This document shows positions 48,679 through 62,200 of a stretch of 64,000 bases of DNA, piece after piece. Each line of letters starts with the position of its first letter. Within the stretch, counting starts at the first letter, position 1. A model generated the notes under the pieces. That model searched no databases, had not been told where the DNA came from, and was given only the letters and a program-made list of their open reading frames with translations. The translations under genes were made by a program, and so were the position numbers. Origin of the DNA: Dipylidium caninum (lineage: Eukaryota; Platyhelminthes; Cestoda; Cyclophyllidea; Dipylidiidae); NCBI GenBank assembly GCA_017562135.1, contig QEYB01000963.1, positions 186,001 to 250,000 on the forward strand, written 5' to 3'.

Positions 48679-48980
48679 CTAATAATTTAGTTGCGGATGG
48701 GGGTGTCTTGAAAGATATATGCCATATTGCAGAAATAATTTTAAATTTGACCATCTATCGTAGTTGAACGAATTCAAATCTGATAAGGCAAATTTCAGCC
48801 CATTGACATAACGTGCGCAGCTTTTGTGATATTTATGCGAATACGGTTCATGGTTCGGCTTTAACACCGTAATGTTTATTTGATGGTTATTTTGATGACG
48901 ATAATTTTCAATTATTGGCTCAAATAGAGATAGAGGATAAGTGGCCCTTATAATTGCAGTAACAGAAGAGTATCCTATGT
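48679..48980 (-). CDS. Orphan 3' exon of an unrecognised gene
   Basis: From an acceptor (AAATTGCAG, ending 48981) the - strand stays open for 100 codons to TAG at 48681-48679. It begins IGYSSVTAIIRATYPLSLFE, passes NITVLKPNHEPYSHKYHKSC and ends HPHPQLNY. A frame this long is unusual in the AT-rich DNA around it, and its composition looks like protein (Tyr, His, Asn, Lys with few repeats). It has no internal ATG-led start of the same length, so it would be a terminal exon whose 5' partner I did not find. It could also be a decayed element. The family is not recognised. Confidence 0.4.
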
Positions 48981-49768
48981 CTGCAATTTATCATCAAAAT
49001 TAAGAGCGTTTAAATACAGGAGACAGTTTCCCTGAAGGGCAGCTCTTTAAGTACGTTAATCACATATAAAAGTGAAGTATGTTGAAGGCTGAATGAGTAT
49101 TTTTTTAAGAATTATAGGGGCGGAGCCCAAGCCTGTTCTTCAACTATGACGAAATTTATTAGCTCCAAAATGTTATTACAAATGTTATAATTACACGCGG
49201 GCCTTTGCAACGATTGGATGTTAGGTCGACGTCAGCAGAAGCTTAAATTATGCAATTTTCGTCAGAAATTAGGCATTTCATAACATTTAGCTTACATTGA
49301 GGTAATGTTCATCGATTGCATATTAAATCCGGCAAATGGCGAATTATGCCCTTCAACTTACAGTCATGTTTCAGCTAGCTAAGCCCGAATGTGGGACTCA
49401 CTTCGGGAGAGTTTAATCACTACGATAATCATACAGAAATCTTAAAAAACCGTGAACATTAACACTGTGTAATCAAAAAGCAGGAACAATTCAACCCTGA
49501 CTGAGATTGACCAATGATGGCGTTGATGACTAACTGCGTAGAGTCTTTATGCTGGTATCGTATCTAATTTCAATAAAATGATTATCACTCTGTTATTAAT
49601 TTTATTATAATCACATAACAGGGCTCCTTTTGAGATTATTAGGTACAAATGTTATTTTACAAAGTCTGTTTACTTTTCTGTGGCTAACTTAAAAAAAATT
49701 GTTTTACTTTATTAATTTATTATTTATAATTTATATTTTGGGTGGCAGTTTTACGAACCTGGTCTCTG
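48981..49768. other. Spacer upstream of the double-CAP gene
   Basis: Very AT-rich toward 49600-49740. A possible splice acceptor, GGGTGGCAG at 49741-49748, precedes the start codon and could receive an upstream 5' exon or a trans-spliced leader. A candidate - strand start with donor (ATG..GTAAGC near 49330-49290) does not match the phase of the orphan exon. Confidence 0.4.
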
Positions 49769-52700
49769 ATGAATGATAACGAGGAATTCTTCGACGAGTG
49801 TCTCAGGGAGCATAACAAATACCGAAAGGTGCACGGCGTCGAACCTCTTCGCCATAGTATGGCGCTTGACAAAACTGCCCAGGAATGGGCCGAAACGCTT
49901 CTCCAAAAAGATAATGTAACTAACAGCCCGCTTTCTAATAAGGGAGAGATTGGTGAAAGCATAAGTAAAAGATCGAACACATCGGACGAGGTCGATATTA
50001 CAGGTATGCTGCACACTACATATTAACATATAGGTATTGACCTCACAAATCAGTGGTACAACGATATTCACAGTTATGACTTCGATACTGGCTCTGGTCC
50101 TGCGGGTAAACTCTGTGTATATTGGCCTCTTTTCGCAATCCAACTAATATTTTTGCCTAATAATTTTAAGGCACTTATCAAACATGTGATTAAACCGATT
50201 ATTATAGTGATTGCTCAGCTTTTGAATCATTTTACAAATAGAGCTGCCATCTGAAAGTAACAACCCATAATTTTTCAATTTTTTAGGCAATTTTACACAA
50301 ATGGTCTGGGCGTCGACTCGAGAAGTGGGTTTTGGAAAGGCGCGTGGTAATGGTCAGTGCATTGTAGTAGCTCATTACCGACCCCCCGGAAATGTTCGTG
50401 GCCGGTATGTGAGCAATGTTTTTCCGCCAACTACAGGAAAAATAAAGAAGTCCTCTACAAGTAAGGCTTTTCTCCAGTGACTAACACCTCCAAGTCATCG
50501 GTATATTTTACGTGTTGTCTTTTTTAACAACCACAACTCATTTGTGGGTTTCCAGACGCCACTTTTATCAATCGAACGTTTTGAAACGGTTGAAGTGCCA
50601 ACGCATAATCGCTATCGTTAACATTTTTATTGCTTTAGGTGATGGCGACGTAATTAAACGGTCGATCACAAGGGAGAAAAAGATTGATGCTCAGGGTCAA
50701 GAACGAGACCTAATTCGTGAAGTTATCGAGACACAAAGTCCAAATGGAAACGTTAGTCATTTTTCCTACTAAACTTGATGCCCTGGAAATTTTTCTCTTT
50801 CCCATTTATTTTCGCCTCTCCTTTCCCCATTGGCATCCTATTCAGGTTCATCGACGTACAATTGAAAGATTTGTTGATGATACCGATAGTAGTCAATTCG
50901 CCAATCAGCACAACGGTCTTCCTTCGCTCTCCCCTTCGCCTCAAGTTGGTCCACCTGTAAGTCATTTTCCCCTCTCCTCATAAGAGTTTCTTTTCTTTTT
51001 CACCTTTTTGGGCTGTCCGATTCTATTAACTTCCCTCAAGCCACAATTAAGCTCCCACCTATCATCGGCCCACCACGCGCTCACATAACCAAATGTTCAG
51101 AAGAATGGAGGAGAATCCTTAGCTCTTCGATTTGCGCTTTACTTCCCTGTATTATTTACAAAAATACCAAACAGTTGAAGGCAATGAATTAAATAGTCCT
51201 TCATTGGAATACCGTTTTACGTAGCGGACGAAAGGGAAGAGGTAGGAATTGGAGATGATCCCATCTCCTTCGCCAGGTAGGACGTTCAGTTAGTGAAGAG
51301 TTATGGCGAAAGTTTGACAGCGGTTCGGATGGATGAAGATGTGTTGGGTTGTCAAGACGTCAAGTCGTTGCGAAAAGGTAGATGAAGTTCAACTCATATG
51401 CCATTCCTCCACGTCAACGATATAGAGGAGGGAGAAGTCGCCCTCCCACCAGTTCTTATCTCAAATCTTCCCATCCACCCAAATTGTCTATCTGACTTAC
51501 GACCTCCTTCCTCTCACCTTTTGCCCTAAACACCCACTCACCGTCTTCATTAATAAATTCCCTCAGAGATTCATGTTTTGAGATGAGAGATGATGACGCT
51601 TAGTCAAGGAGATATGCATAAATTCCCCAGCAGCCTCTTCTCTAGGCTCTCTAAAGCTCAATTGTTGGTAAAGGAGAGGAGGAGTGGGCCAAATTCACTT
51701 CCACTAGGCTTTACGATGTGATCGGTTTTTGGCGGACATGACTCCATCCCCTTCATGATGCGTAGAATCTTGACTTTTTGATAGACATGATTTCCCCCCG
51801 GTGTCCCTGTTTCTCCTCACATTTTCTTCTTCCCATTTCATTTCAATGTTGTCCGTTTTCCTAAAGTGACGAGGTTTATACTTTATTGTTTGCTTCATGT
51901 CTGACGAAGAGAGAGAGAGAGCAGGTTTGCGAGAGGCGGCTTTAAAGATTTGCTCAATTCTCTCTTTTACAAAACAAGGAGATTGAAGAGTTCTTTACGC
52001 CACGACCTCTTTACGACTACATTATCCCCCCGCCGAACAATTTCTTGCGAAGAGAAAGCGGACGGGATTTTGAAGGTGACCTAGCGGTCATAAGTAGTTT
52101 TTTACGGCTGTCAAAATCCACTCTGGCCATCACTTGGCATGTGATTTATCTTAGTATTCAGTAAAAGGGATGAGAGAGCGATGAGTGATACATCTCATCT
52201 TCGTCGACCCTCCACCTCTCCATCCCCTCCCCACTGGGCTCGGGGACTTCCGACCAAGCCAAGTATGCCGGTGTATTTTACGGGGCTGTTGAATACATCA
52301 CGAGTCGCGTCTAACCCACTCTCTTCAAAGGAGTTCAGGGATGGAGACAGCACAGCCTGATAAAGTAGAAAAAAACGGAAAGGAACGTGTAAATTTTGCC
52401 TCTGAGATTAAAAAGACCGGTTTGGTAGGGAAGCGCTACCTTCGACACGGAACGCTAGGGGGATTGTCACGTAGCTTTTGGCTTCACCAAACACTGGAGC
52501 GATTAACTGCCCCTAGCAAGTGGGAAATATCCACGCGATAATGCATGGGAGAGCTTGCATCCACCGTAATTGGACAGAAATCTTATCTTTTGTCTTTGTC
52601 GTTGTTGTCTTTTTTTTCATATTGTCCCTTCGACTGAAAGCCCGGGCAAATGCGGCTTAACTGAGGTGAGATTATGGGTGGAGGGAAATGAGAATAGACT

Positions 52701-55700
52701 GAGGCGGTAATTATCAGCAGGAGAGTACGAGGATAATAAGAGGCGGTGGGAGAGGAGATTTTCAGCCTTCAGACCATGGGATGATTAGATGTGGCATGAG
52801 GGCAAATCGCCTTCATTCACTTCTGATGCTTCTGCTACTATAAACGCGATGATGATGATGATGACGATCTCGTTGAAGTTATTCCACGTCAGCAAAATCT
52901 TGGGGCAGATACAACTGCCTCCAATTCACTTCTGTGCGCAGCGACCTCCACGCCGCCTCGTCGTGTTTCCCCGGTTTCGTCTACGGCTTTTCACACTCTC
53001 TGAGCGCTGCAACGGCGATTAATTTTCCACAAACTCACACGCAAAAGAATTTACACACAAATGAGAATTCGCGGCACTCCGACGAATATTACACGGTCGT
53101 TTTTGGGACCTGGTTCTTCCCGAGTCAAGGACAAACAGTCGCCGTGATGAAGTGGCAGGTTTGGTGATAGACGACGAGGTGAAGAAATTGTTTTGCTGGC
53201 AAAGCGAACACACGCTTTGAGGACTTGGGTTTGTCCGTCTTCATGAATCAAATTCTGCATCTTTTTCTCCGCCATCAGCACCTCCGAATCCACTCCCACC
53301 TCCACAAACCGTCAGTAACTCGGTGGTGGATCCACTCATCGTGTCGAATCGAGCCGAGGCGATGAGTGCAGTGGCGATTAGAGGCTCAATTAACTTCTTC
53401 CTCTCGTCTATTTGTAGCAACTCTCCAAGCTCTCCTCTGTTGGATTCGCCGAGGAAATGCTCCAACTTCACAACCACTACCGACGACTGCACAACTCGCC
53501 CGAACTCACTCTCAGTACGGTAAGTTGCTTCCAGGGCCTCCAACCACCTTCGCCACACTGGGTATCCATGTGACTCCTTTAACCCACATCATGTCGTGCC
53601 ATGTTAGCTCGAACGTGCAATTCATTCGTTCTAACCGACTGTTTCCGCGCTCTTTCGGCCCAACTTCTACACATAACTGCAGGACCCGTTAACCTGAGTG
53701 GGTAATGATTCCCGTGTCAGTGGACACCAACACCAAAACCCTCATACTCTTCCTCCTCCGACGCCTTCGCTTTCTGTTGCTTCTCCTCCTCCTCCTCCTT
53801 CTCAATCGCCAATTCCAGGAGGTAGCGAAGGAAGAGCGTCAACCGCGGTTTATTGCCAAGGTATTTACAGGTCGGATGGTCAAGCAGACACAGGGAGATT
53901 ATTTACCATTCAGGAGGTCTGGTTCACCACTGCGGGAAATTCGGCCGAGTTAAGAAGGAGATGCACATTCTCGCGCATTCTGTCGACCCCGTTCAGACTA
54001 CTTGTCAAGACAGTGGACACCGAGACATGAAGGTTTCGGTGAAAGAGCAGATGTCAAACGGACGTTGGACTGCACGTTCCACAGAACCCACTCTGAAGAT
54101 GAAGCCGAACGTATTGATGAAGGTGTGGAGTCGTGCGGAAGAATCCTTTGGATGACTTCTCAGAGAAGGGGCTGTGAGGCGATGCCACATCAGTGGAAGT
54201 TAAAATGTTGAGCGCGGAAGAGGATGGACTCCTATTTTGCCTCAGGACGAGAAGGCGGGACGCAGTCGGATGTCCACCACGTTTCTGCCACTTCAACATG
54301 ATCACCACCGCCTTGCATTCCTCCAATCTACTGTCAGCTTTCGTCCTTTGCCTTTCCTCTCCCTCTAATCCGCTCTAATCACGACAGGATCCGAAAATCC
54401 CGACACTTTGTGTAGAGAAGTGCTTCCCGGCCACGTCTGCGTGGCAACGGAGCCAGACATTGCCAAAGTCAACAACGCAGAAGTGACATCCGTAACTTGT
54501 TTCACCTAACGAGATGGAGCCAATCTCCACGACCTGTCTCACGTGTGTCTCCGGGCGAGTGTTGAGGAGGTCAGTCGCGAGGTGGACAATAGCTTTCAGC
54601 CAGGTGGAGAGGAGTTGTGTTGAGTTGCCAACGCAAGACCGATTGAATCGGTGCCAATTGAGTTGAATCGGGCCATCTCCCTTCCACGACCTCAAAATCA
54701 GCCGACACCGCGTCGTCTAGCTTAGTCTCGACTCGTCTCCACTTGACTCCACTCCGCCTTACTTACTTCGAGTTAATGTGTGATCCTTCAGTTACCACGT
54801 GCTGCTGACGGGCACACTGGCGTATGGAGACGACTATCTCCTCGCCTCCGGTCACAGCTTGTCTCAACCCCGCAACCAAAGCAACACCCCTTGCCGGTGC
54901 AAACAACGTCTGTCACCTCGTCTGCCACGGCTGCAGTTAGAAAAACTTGTGGCCTCAAACACGAAGCGTTGGAGACATTACGCGAAGTCCTGAAGTTTAC
55001 CACCAATCGCGTCGTCAAACCGCCGAGGAACGGAATTATCTCGCCAGTCCAGTCTGAACAGTAGAGATTGAGGAGGAAGGGGAGGAGGAGAGCCAGAAAG
55101 AGGTGAAAGCGCTAATAGGGACGACGGTTGATAATGCGGGGTTGGTGCTGCGATGGCGATGGAGGCGGGGGCGAGGGCGATGGAGTGGACGGGATGAAAG
55201 TGAGGCAGAGTCAAAGTCGGCAAAAGCATGGTGGGATTAGAGGCTCACTGCATGATCGCCTGATCTTCTATTTCAGCGGCTGTGTACCATGGCACAGGAT
55301 TGGGCCGAGTTCCTCGTCGATGAAGTCTGCCTTTCCAACAGCGGTCTCACTCTGGACGGGATTCGCCTGGGCGAGAACATTACCAGTCGATGGTCGAACG
55401 GAGAGTTGGAGGAGTCAGGTGAGCTCGTCTTTCCTGCTTCCGCCTTGCCCAGCAAGCCGAATGCGTCGGCAAGTGTTATCGGAGGGGAGGCAGCGCGCGA
55501 GATGCTTGTATGGCTGGCGTTTGTTTTGTAACTTGTGGACATGCGCTGCTGCGACGAGGGCTGGTGCAAGAATAGGCGGGGAGTTCACTGGGATGACGAC
55601 CTCCTTTGCTAAGCTGCACCAATCAACTGTCGGCCCACTCACGCGACTCCGCCAGGTGAGGACATTCGCGCCTGGCGAGGTACTTCCAAGGACCGAGGGC

Positions 55701-58700
55701 AAAGAGGGGGCACGGGAATGTAGAAGCCAGCAAATGTTTCCATTTCATATGGTGGCTGTGAAACACGGCTTGTCTTCTCAGCTGAAGGGTGTACAATATC
55801 TCCTTTATGCTGGATGGTTTGGCTGCGCATTGCCAACTTGTTGGACAGGTAGGCTGCCTTCTCTGACGTCTCATCATCGCGGTGGTGAAGCTTCCACTTC
55901 CACCTTTGGCATCGACCATCCGCACATTGGGCACTTTCGTCCTGTGGTCGCGTGGTCGGTGCGAATTGGGCCTCGTTGATTTGAAAGAGTAACCCGACAG
56001 CTCGCTCCACATCCACTCCCTCGCGTCCTTGAGCAGGACAATGTCATCTTCCAACACACTTCACTGCTATCCCACTTTGCCTCTTCAGGCGTATGAGGTC
56101 GCTCATCATCTCCACCAACACGGCGCATACACAGTCGCGTCCATGGTGACGAGGTCGAGGGAAGTGGGGAGGAGGGGCGTTCAAGAGAGACCCGCAGTCG
56201 CTTTCTCTGCCCTCGCATGGGCTAACTGACCGTGCACGTGTCCTCCGCTGACTCTCCGGCCGACCTGGTCCCCCTCGAGGCCATGAGAGCATCCACATCG
56301 GCGTGTCGTCCTTCGTGCCGCTTAAATCGGGTCCTCCTGGTGGAACGAGAGCACACTCATCACCTGCTACTCATGTGACTTGCGCTAACGACGCGTTGTG
56401 ACCTGAACACGGGCTGATGTGCACACTCAAATCCGCGAAATGCACTCAGCTTTCTCCTGTTAACTCGGCATCAGAGACATCTGTCTATCCGTCGATGCGT
56501 ACAAGGGGACAGGTGGTCCACTCTACGACAATCTACAGTCCACCTCACTCGCTGTGCACCGCCTCGGTCACCAGCAGTCATCCGCCCAGACGGCTGCTCC
56601 ACCTCCTCCACGCTCCGTCCGCCCACTCGCGGTGGATTCAGCGCCCAGAGAGCTCGTCGTCTCAGCTCATCCACTCACGCAATCTTCTACCCGGCATCGT
56701 ACATGAGGAAAAGGCTGAGACGAAGAACACGGCAGGGCAGTGGATGTGGTGGCAGGCGTAGGGGTAGGTGGACACTGCGTGGGAGAGTGTGGGTGTCTAG
56801 CAAAGCGTCAGTCTCCCCAACTGACTGTGACGACTCCTCGCCGACATGCCACGCACCAACTTCCTTCACCGTGCAGATTCGCGACGCCGACTTTTCACGG
56901 TGGTGGCACCTCACACTCGTGTTGGGACTGTGGCGGAGTTGGTTGTAGCTTGTCAGGCCGGACGAGTCTTTCGTCCTCATCATTCACCATTCTTTGCCTC
57001 CCTCCTCTTACATTTCGTTTCTACTCTCTTCCTCTACTGTCCCATTGCAAGAGGAAGAAAGAGAATCCAAAGAAGCATTTTCAGCAGGGACTACTGAGAT
57101 CCTCTGTCCAACTGGTTTTTCGCCCCGAATGTCGAAAATGTGACTGACCATTGAGTTAGCCGGAACCGTGGTTGAGTAAGATCGCCTGTCCTCTAATTTA
57201 ACTTGCAGTGTGTTTGTGAATCTCGTAAGGACAATGAGGTTTGTCATACCTGGATGAAATTACTCCTCTTCATTCCATCAACCCTAGCGTTGGAGATTAT
57301 GCCTCAATTTTGCTCTACTAACGTATTTCTTTAATGGATTTCACTTATTCTTCATCACCTCGCAGTCTTAAACGCATTATCTATGCAATGCAACGAAGCG
57401 TTTGATGAACAGTTAGCGCAGGATATAGTTGCACTTTAGGCTGCAGATAAACGATTCTGCCTCGCCATCTCAGTTTCCCATTTTTTTATCCCCTTCCACT
57501 CTCTGACATTTCCTCATCAGACCTCCGTTCTCTCCTCCCCGCTGTGAGGGCAACATTCGCGTGTCGAAGCGACATACAACAAATCCGCTATCCCGGGTGG
57601 AGGGGGAAGAGGGTTTGGAGTTGGCTCGAGTGTTGCCTACCTTCCGCCAATCTCTCAACTCCGTAGAAAAGCATTTGTTGTTATTTTTGGTTCACGTTTT
57701 AGCATCCTTTTCTGTTCGCATTGCAGCCGACGATGTGGTCTCCAACTGGTACCAGGAGGCATCTCGATTTAAGTATGGTCGTGAACCGGTCAGCATACAG
57801 GGTATTGGTGCGTTCGACATTCGCATGATTTATCTCGCCCTTCACCTTTAATCTACCCTCCTGTACGCAGCTATTAGCGCTGACACTTTGCCTTGCTTAC
57901 TTAAGGAGCTGTGAATAACAGAAGTCATCATTTCGTGAGAGTAGAAATTCACCGCCATGGATGATCGTATCATTTTTGCTGAGAATTCATTCACTCTCTT
58001 GTCAGGGTTCTCTACCTGAAGCAAAAAAAATGCGCTGCGAAAACAAGATAATTCCGATTTAGTGTTGTTGCGCCTCCCAACGGGCGACGGTTTGTGCGAA
58101 ATTGTGGTAGTTATGTGCTAAACATCAAAGTCCTCATGTGTTAGCAGTAATCGGGAAGGGATAAATTTAAATGTGGCGGAGTAACACATGAAAAGTTCGA
58201 ATGTTTTTTATATATTAGTATGTCGTTAAGTTAGTTGCTGGTACATGATTATATCGCGTTCGGCGATAAGAACGCGGGGGAACGGCCAGTTTTATACATA
58301 AAAATTCTAATCAATTTATAAGATCAACCCATTCCCGTTCTTTCTCGCAACGATATTGCCATGTTGGTTGAAAATTTTAGTTTTTACGGTAGGAAATAAT
58401 TGAGCTCATGTTATTATTCAAGCATACTACCGGACTAGCAAAATTTGTTTAAAGGAATCAATTTTGGGTCCATGGTTATTGTGTCACCAAAGTAAAGTAT
58501 TCAGTAATGACTTCAAGCCGAGAAGTATGCTTTGAAAGAAAAAAAAACCGTTTATACTAAGGTGCCTAGAGGGCATAGTTTGAGTTTTCACACTGCGCCT
58601 TATGCGAAGGGGCATACTTCCTAAGTATAACTTGGATATCTGACTTAATTTTAACAAAAGTTCGTCTTACCTCTTGTTAATTGATGTCTTTTGTAAAGTC

Positions 58701-59232
58701 TGAGATGAATTCTGTGAAATGCCTAAAGTAACCAGATTTAATAAGCCATACCGATTTCGCTCCGTCTAAAAGGTTACTCTTTATAAAAGGCGCAGACCCT
58801 CTTTTAAGGAAGTTGACGCTTAATTCGAAGTTGTCTTGCCCCCATAATTAGGTTATGAAGCTGGGGAAGGGGTTGAGAGGGGGGGGGGAATCCAGTAACC
58901 TAACACCGCTACCTCTTACCTTCTTTAACCTCCATCCTCTACGCCTTTCATACTAGCTACTATTTATTCCAGGAAATTTCACTCAATTAGTGTGGGCCTC
59001 CTCCAAATATTTGGGCATAGGACGAGCCTCCCGGATAGACCGAAAACAGAAGGCGGAAGGAGGACGTAGCAGTCCTCTTTCCTCCAAAATTGTGGTCGTC
59101 TGCTTTTATTTTCCTCCTGGAAATGTTGCTTCCTATTTCAACGACAACGTCCACCCACCAATCGCCGAAAACATCCCAGGTCCATCCACGTCTACTACCA
59201 CTCATCCGCCTTCACTTGCCAATGCAACCTAA
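49769..59232 (+). CDS. GAPR-1/GLIPR2-like protein with two CAP domains
   Basis: CAP (SCP/TAPS) superfamily, intracellular GAPR-1 type, with no signal peptide. First-domain exons are 49769-50003, 50034-50105, 50287-50460, 50639-50751 and 50846-50956 (235 codons). Second-domain exons are 53418-53519, 55277-55418, 57727-57801 and 58973-59232. CAP1 has EHNKYRKVHGVEPL, QEWAETLL, GEIGES, NQWYNDIHSY, GNFTQMVWAS and VVAHYRPPGNV. CAP2 has LQLHNHYRRLH, AQDWAEFL, RLGENI, NWYQEA, GNFTQLVWAS and CFYFPPGNV. A Pro-rich linker exon at 53279-53370 (APPNPLPPPQTV) is likely, but its start phase does not fit exon 5, so one join is unsolved. In both domains the cavity histidines read as other residues. Introns are 30-181 nt in CAP1 and 1.2-2.3 kb in CAP2. 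Confidence 0.88.
51908..51922 (+). repeat. GA dinucleotide microsatellite
   Basis: Short run of GA units in the large intron between the two CAP domains. Confidence 0.8.
52848..52863 (+). repeat. GAT trinucleotide microsatellite
   Basis: Five GAT units in the same intron. Confidence 0.8.
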
Positions 59233-62200
59233 AGTCCTTTCCGTCCGCTTTTTCATCTTTTCCCGCCTCCCCAACTTCTCAACCACCTTGTGGTGTTACT
59301 TTTACCTGCCAACTACTGGTAGACGACAGGTAGACACACTTGCGACTTCCCCTTGCTCAATGCCGCAAAAAATACGTTATTTTGAGTATCTTTGCCATTT
59401 CCTCCACCCATTCTGGACTGGCTAAAATCCAGCTGACTTTAAAGGCTCCCATTACCCCAATTTGAGAGAATGGTCAACTGCGGTAGTCGTCCCACGTTCT
59501 GTCTAAATCTTAATTGTGGTAGGTAGGAAGGGAGAAATGGAGTTTGTGATGGCCTTCATTGTCAATTGCTTTCACTGCCACTAATTGGTAATGCTTGGAG
59601 GAAGTTGAGACAAGGCAATCTTGAAACAAAGTGACCGGTAGCTATTAAATTAATCACAAATGTCGACTTGAGGTTCTGCTAGGTGTGATGGGACGTGGTT
59701 GTCTCGTCTTCTCACCTGAAAATGGTATGAACTGTCAAGTGGCGTGTGGCTGATGGGTGGGAGGATGATATAGATCGAACTGCCACTCATTGATACCCAG
59801 TCGTCCATTCTATTTATTGCCTGTGGAAGATGTGTAAGGCAAAAACAAGTCTCTCCATCCCTTGTCACTGCTTCATAATCTTCCCCTCCCCTGTTGGCCC
59901 TTGGTCAAGTAAATTGACGCGAATTTACGGATAATTTACATATACGCTCGAGTCAGTGACTCGACCAGGGCTGATACGGTCACTTAAATCCCTCAGTTTC
60001 CCACCAACATGCTGATTTAGCATAAAACATCACCTATTTTGATTTGTATTTTTGAAAGAGGCAAATATATGCGCATATTTCCATCACTTGCATTTTTATC
60101 ACTCTTTTATTGTTCAACTGTCTGTTTTTTTGTGTGATCGCCTACTGAGGCCACAAGGGGCCAAAGAAGTATTGGGAATGCGAATGAGGCGGACAGTGAG
60201 ACAGATTTTTCACAATTCACCCCACCGGAAGATTCACTTTGGCAGACTTCGGTGAACCAAACTGCCAGTTTTAAGAGAAGAGGCGAAGACACCTCCTCCA
60301 ACTCATCCTCTGACAGACACACAGGCGGGAAGTGGTGAAGATAAGGGCGTGTTACCCGGAATGCATGTTTTTCATGGGACACATTCTGTACCTCCGCGCC
60401 TACCTATCGGTTGTATATGTGTCCCGTGATCCGTCCTCCTGCCAGTTAAAAATATCCCTCTTATAGCCAGAAAATGCTGCAATTTAAAAAAGCGGAAAAA
60501 TGTAAAGTGTGCATTTCAAAGACAGCATCACCTTATCTTGGTGGAAATTTGCCCGCGCCCCACACTCATTCTCCTTTCGAAAGTGCAGTTTTTGTACGAA
60601 CAAAGGCGCGCCGCCTGTTGGTTTAACCTCGAACCTGAGGCTGTCCGTGAGATTTTTACTTTATCGCGCAGGCTACTTGTCATGTTTGACAACTTGTTGA
60701 TCCACTAAATGAGCTTCATGATCCATCCCGGGGTGTGTGTAGGGAGTTCCTCAACTTCTCATCGAATGTGGCCTTTTCCACAGCTTTTCCACTAAATTAC
60801 CGCTTTGGCAATTGCATTGGCGAATCGCTGAATTAAGAAGATCCCCCTACCTCTGTCGTACAGCCAATTTAGCCTCCCCCGTGTTTGAAATTAGAAGAAA
60901 TAATCTTCTCTCTTCATCAGACACCGTCATACTCCTTAGAAAAAGGTCACCAAGGCTGGAAACTCGGAGAGTAGTCCTGAAGGCCTCCACAGTAATGACG
61001 AATAGTCGCCGACCGCAGACATCCACGTTAATGGATTGAGCAGACGATTTCCTTTACACCCAACTTCTTTTTATTTACCCTTCATCGTCATCATCGTCGC
61101 AGTAGTACCAAAAATAGCACTCTTGTGTTGAGTTAGAAACGTCAAATTATGCGAAGTAAATGGGGTAGGGGAATCCGTAGCCACCAAGGCGTAATTAGCC
61201 TCTCAAACTCATCATTACCAGCTAGCCAATTTTGGGGTGAAGATCTCTTCGACGGGGGAGGGGGTGGTGGGTGCAACCTCATTAATTTTTTCAATTAGGC
61301 TGGAGAAAAAGTTAGGCACTTTTATTGTCACTAGACAGGAGAATTAAGGAGGGGGAGAAGTCGATTCTGACAATGTCACTCTGCACTGCGTACGTAGGTT
61401 AAAACCGGAAGTAAAGGTCTGAGTATGTTAAAAGCAGACGGAAATGTTCTAGAGGGTGTAAGATGTTAGGATATTGATGCTTTTCGGTTTAAATTTTTCC
61501 ATCAGTTATGTAGCCATAATATACTACTTGTAGGATTTGAGTCGACCCTCTGAGAAATTAGTGACTACGCAAGACCGCAAGAGTTTACAGAGAGTAAAAT
61601 TGTAATGTTAAATAAAATACGATTCTCCCCAGACTCCGCAACTCCATTCTCCCTGTTCCTCCAATCAATTTCCGGTAGTTGGGTAACGTCTGGGAGGACG
61701 GGGGCAGCGAGTGAAGGATGACATCCATGACTCGCTGCAAAGATGAGGGAGTGAAAATTCTCCCTTCAATGAACTTCAAAACAAGTTAGTTATTAAGAAT
61801 TACCTCAGCCTCCTAATGGCGGGAGGCGATCTAGTGATTCCATGGCAGAGACTCAGCTTTATGAAAGAAATCAAACCCTTTTTCTAAGGCGATCTTCGTT
61901 AGCATCTCCTTTCCTCTCCTCAGGGAGAGGCATAGGACGCAAGCGGTGCAACAGTGACACCAAAATTCACCTTACGGGATGTCTTGGCAAGCCTAACTCC
62001 ACCCCTGGCCTCGCCCAGAGAACCACTTCCACAACATCGTCCTATTAAGCGGGGGGGGGGGAGGCGAAATTGGAGTGGAAAGGGAAAGTGGACGACTTAG
62101 CTTCCGCACTATATCAACTAATTTCGCCTGTAATACTCGGCCACTGTGTGCAAATATGGGTTAAATATTGTCAAAGAGGCGAGGCAAAGGAAACATAAAA

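Noticed and set aside
55128..55979. The longest open frame in the window, 283 codons on +
   Set aside because: It overlaps the CAP2 exon 55277-55418 in a different frame. The CAP frame carries AQDWAEFL and GENI with correct splice sites, while this frame has no motif and arises in GC-rich DNA. It is a shadow.
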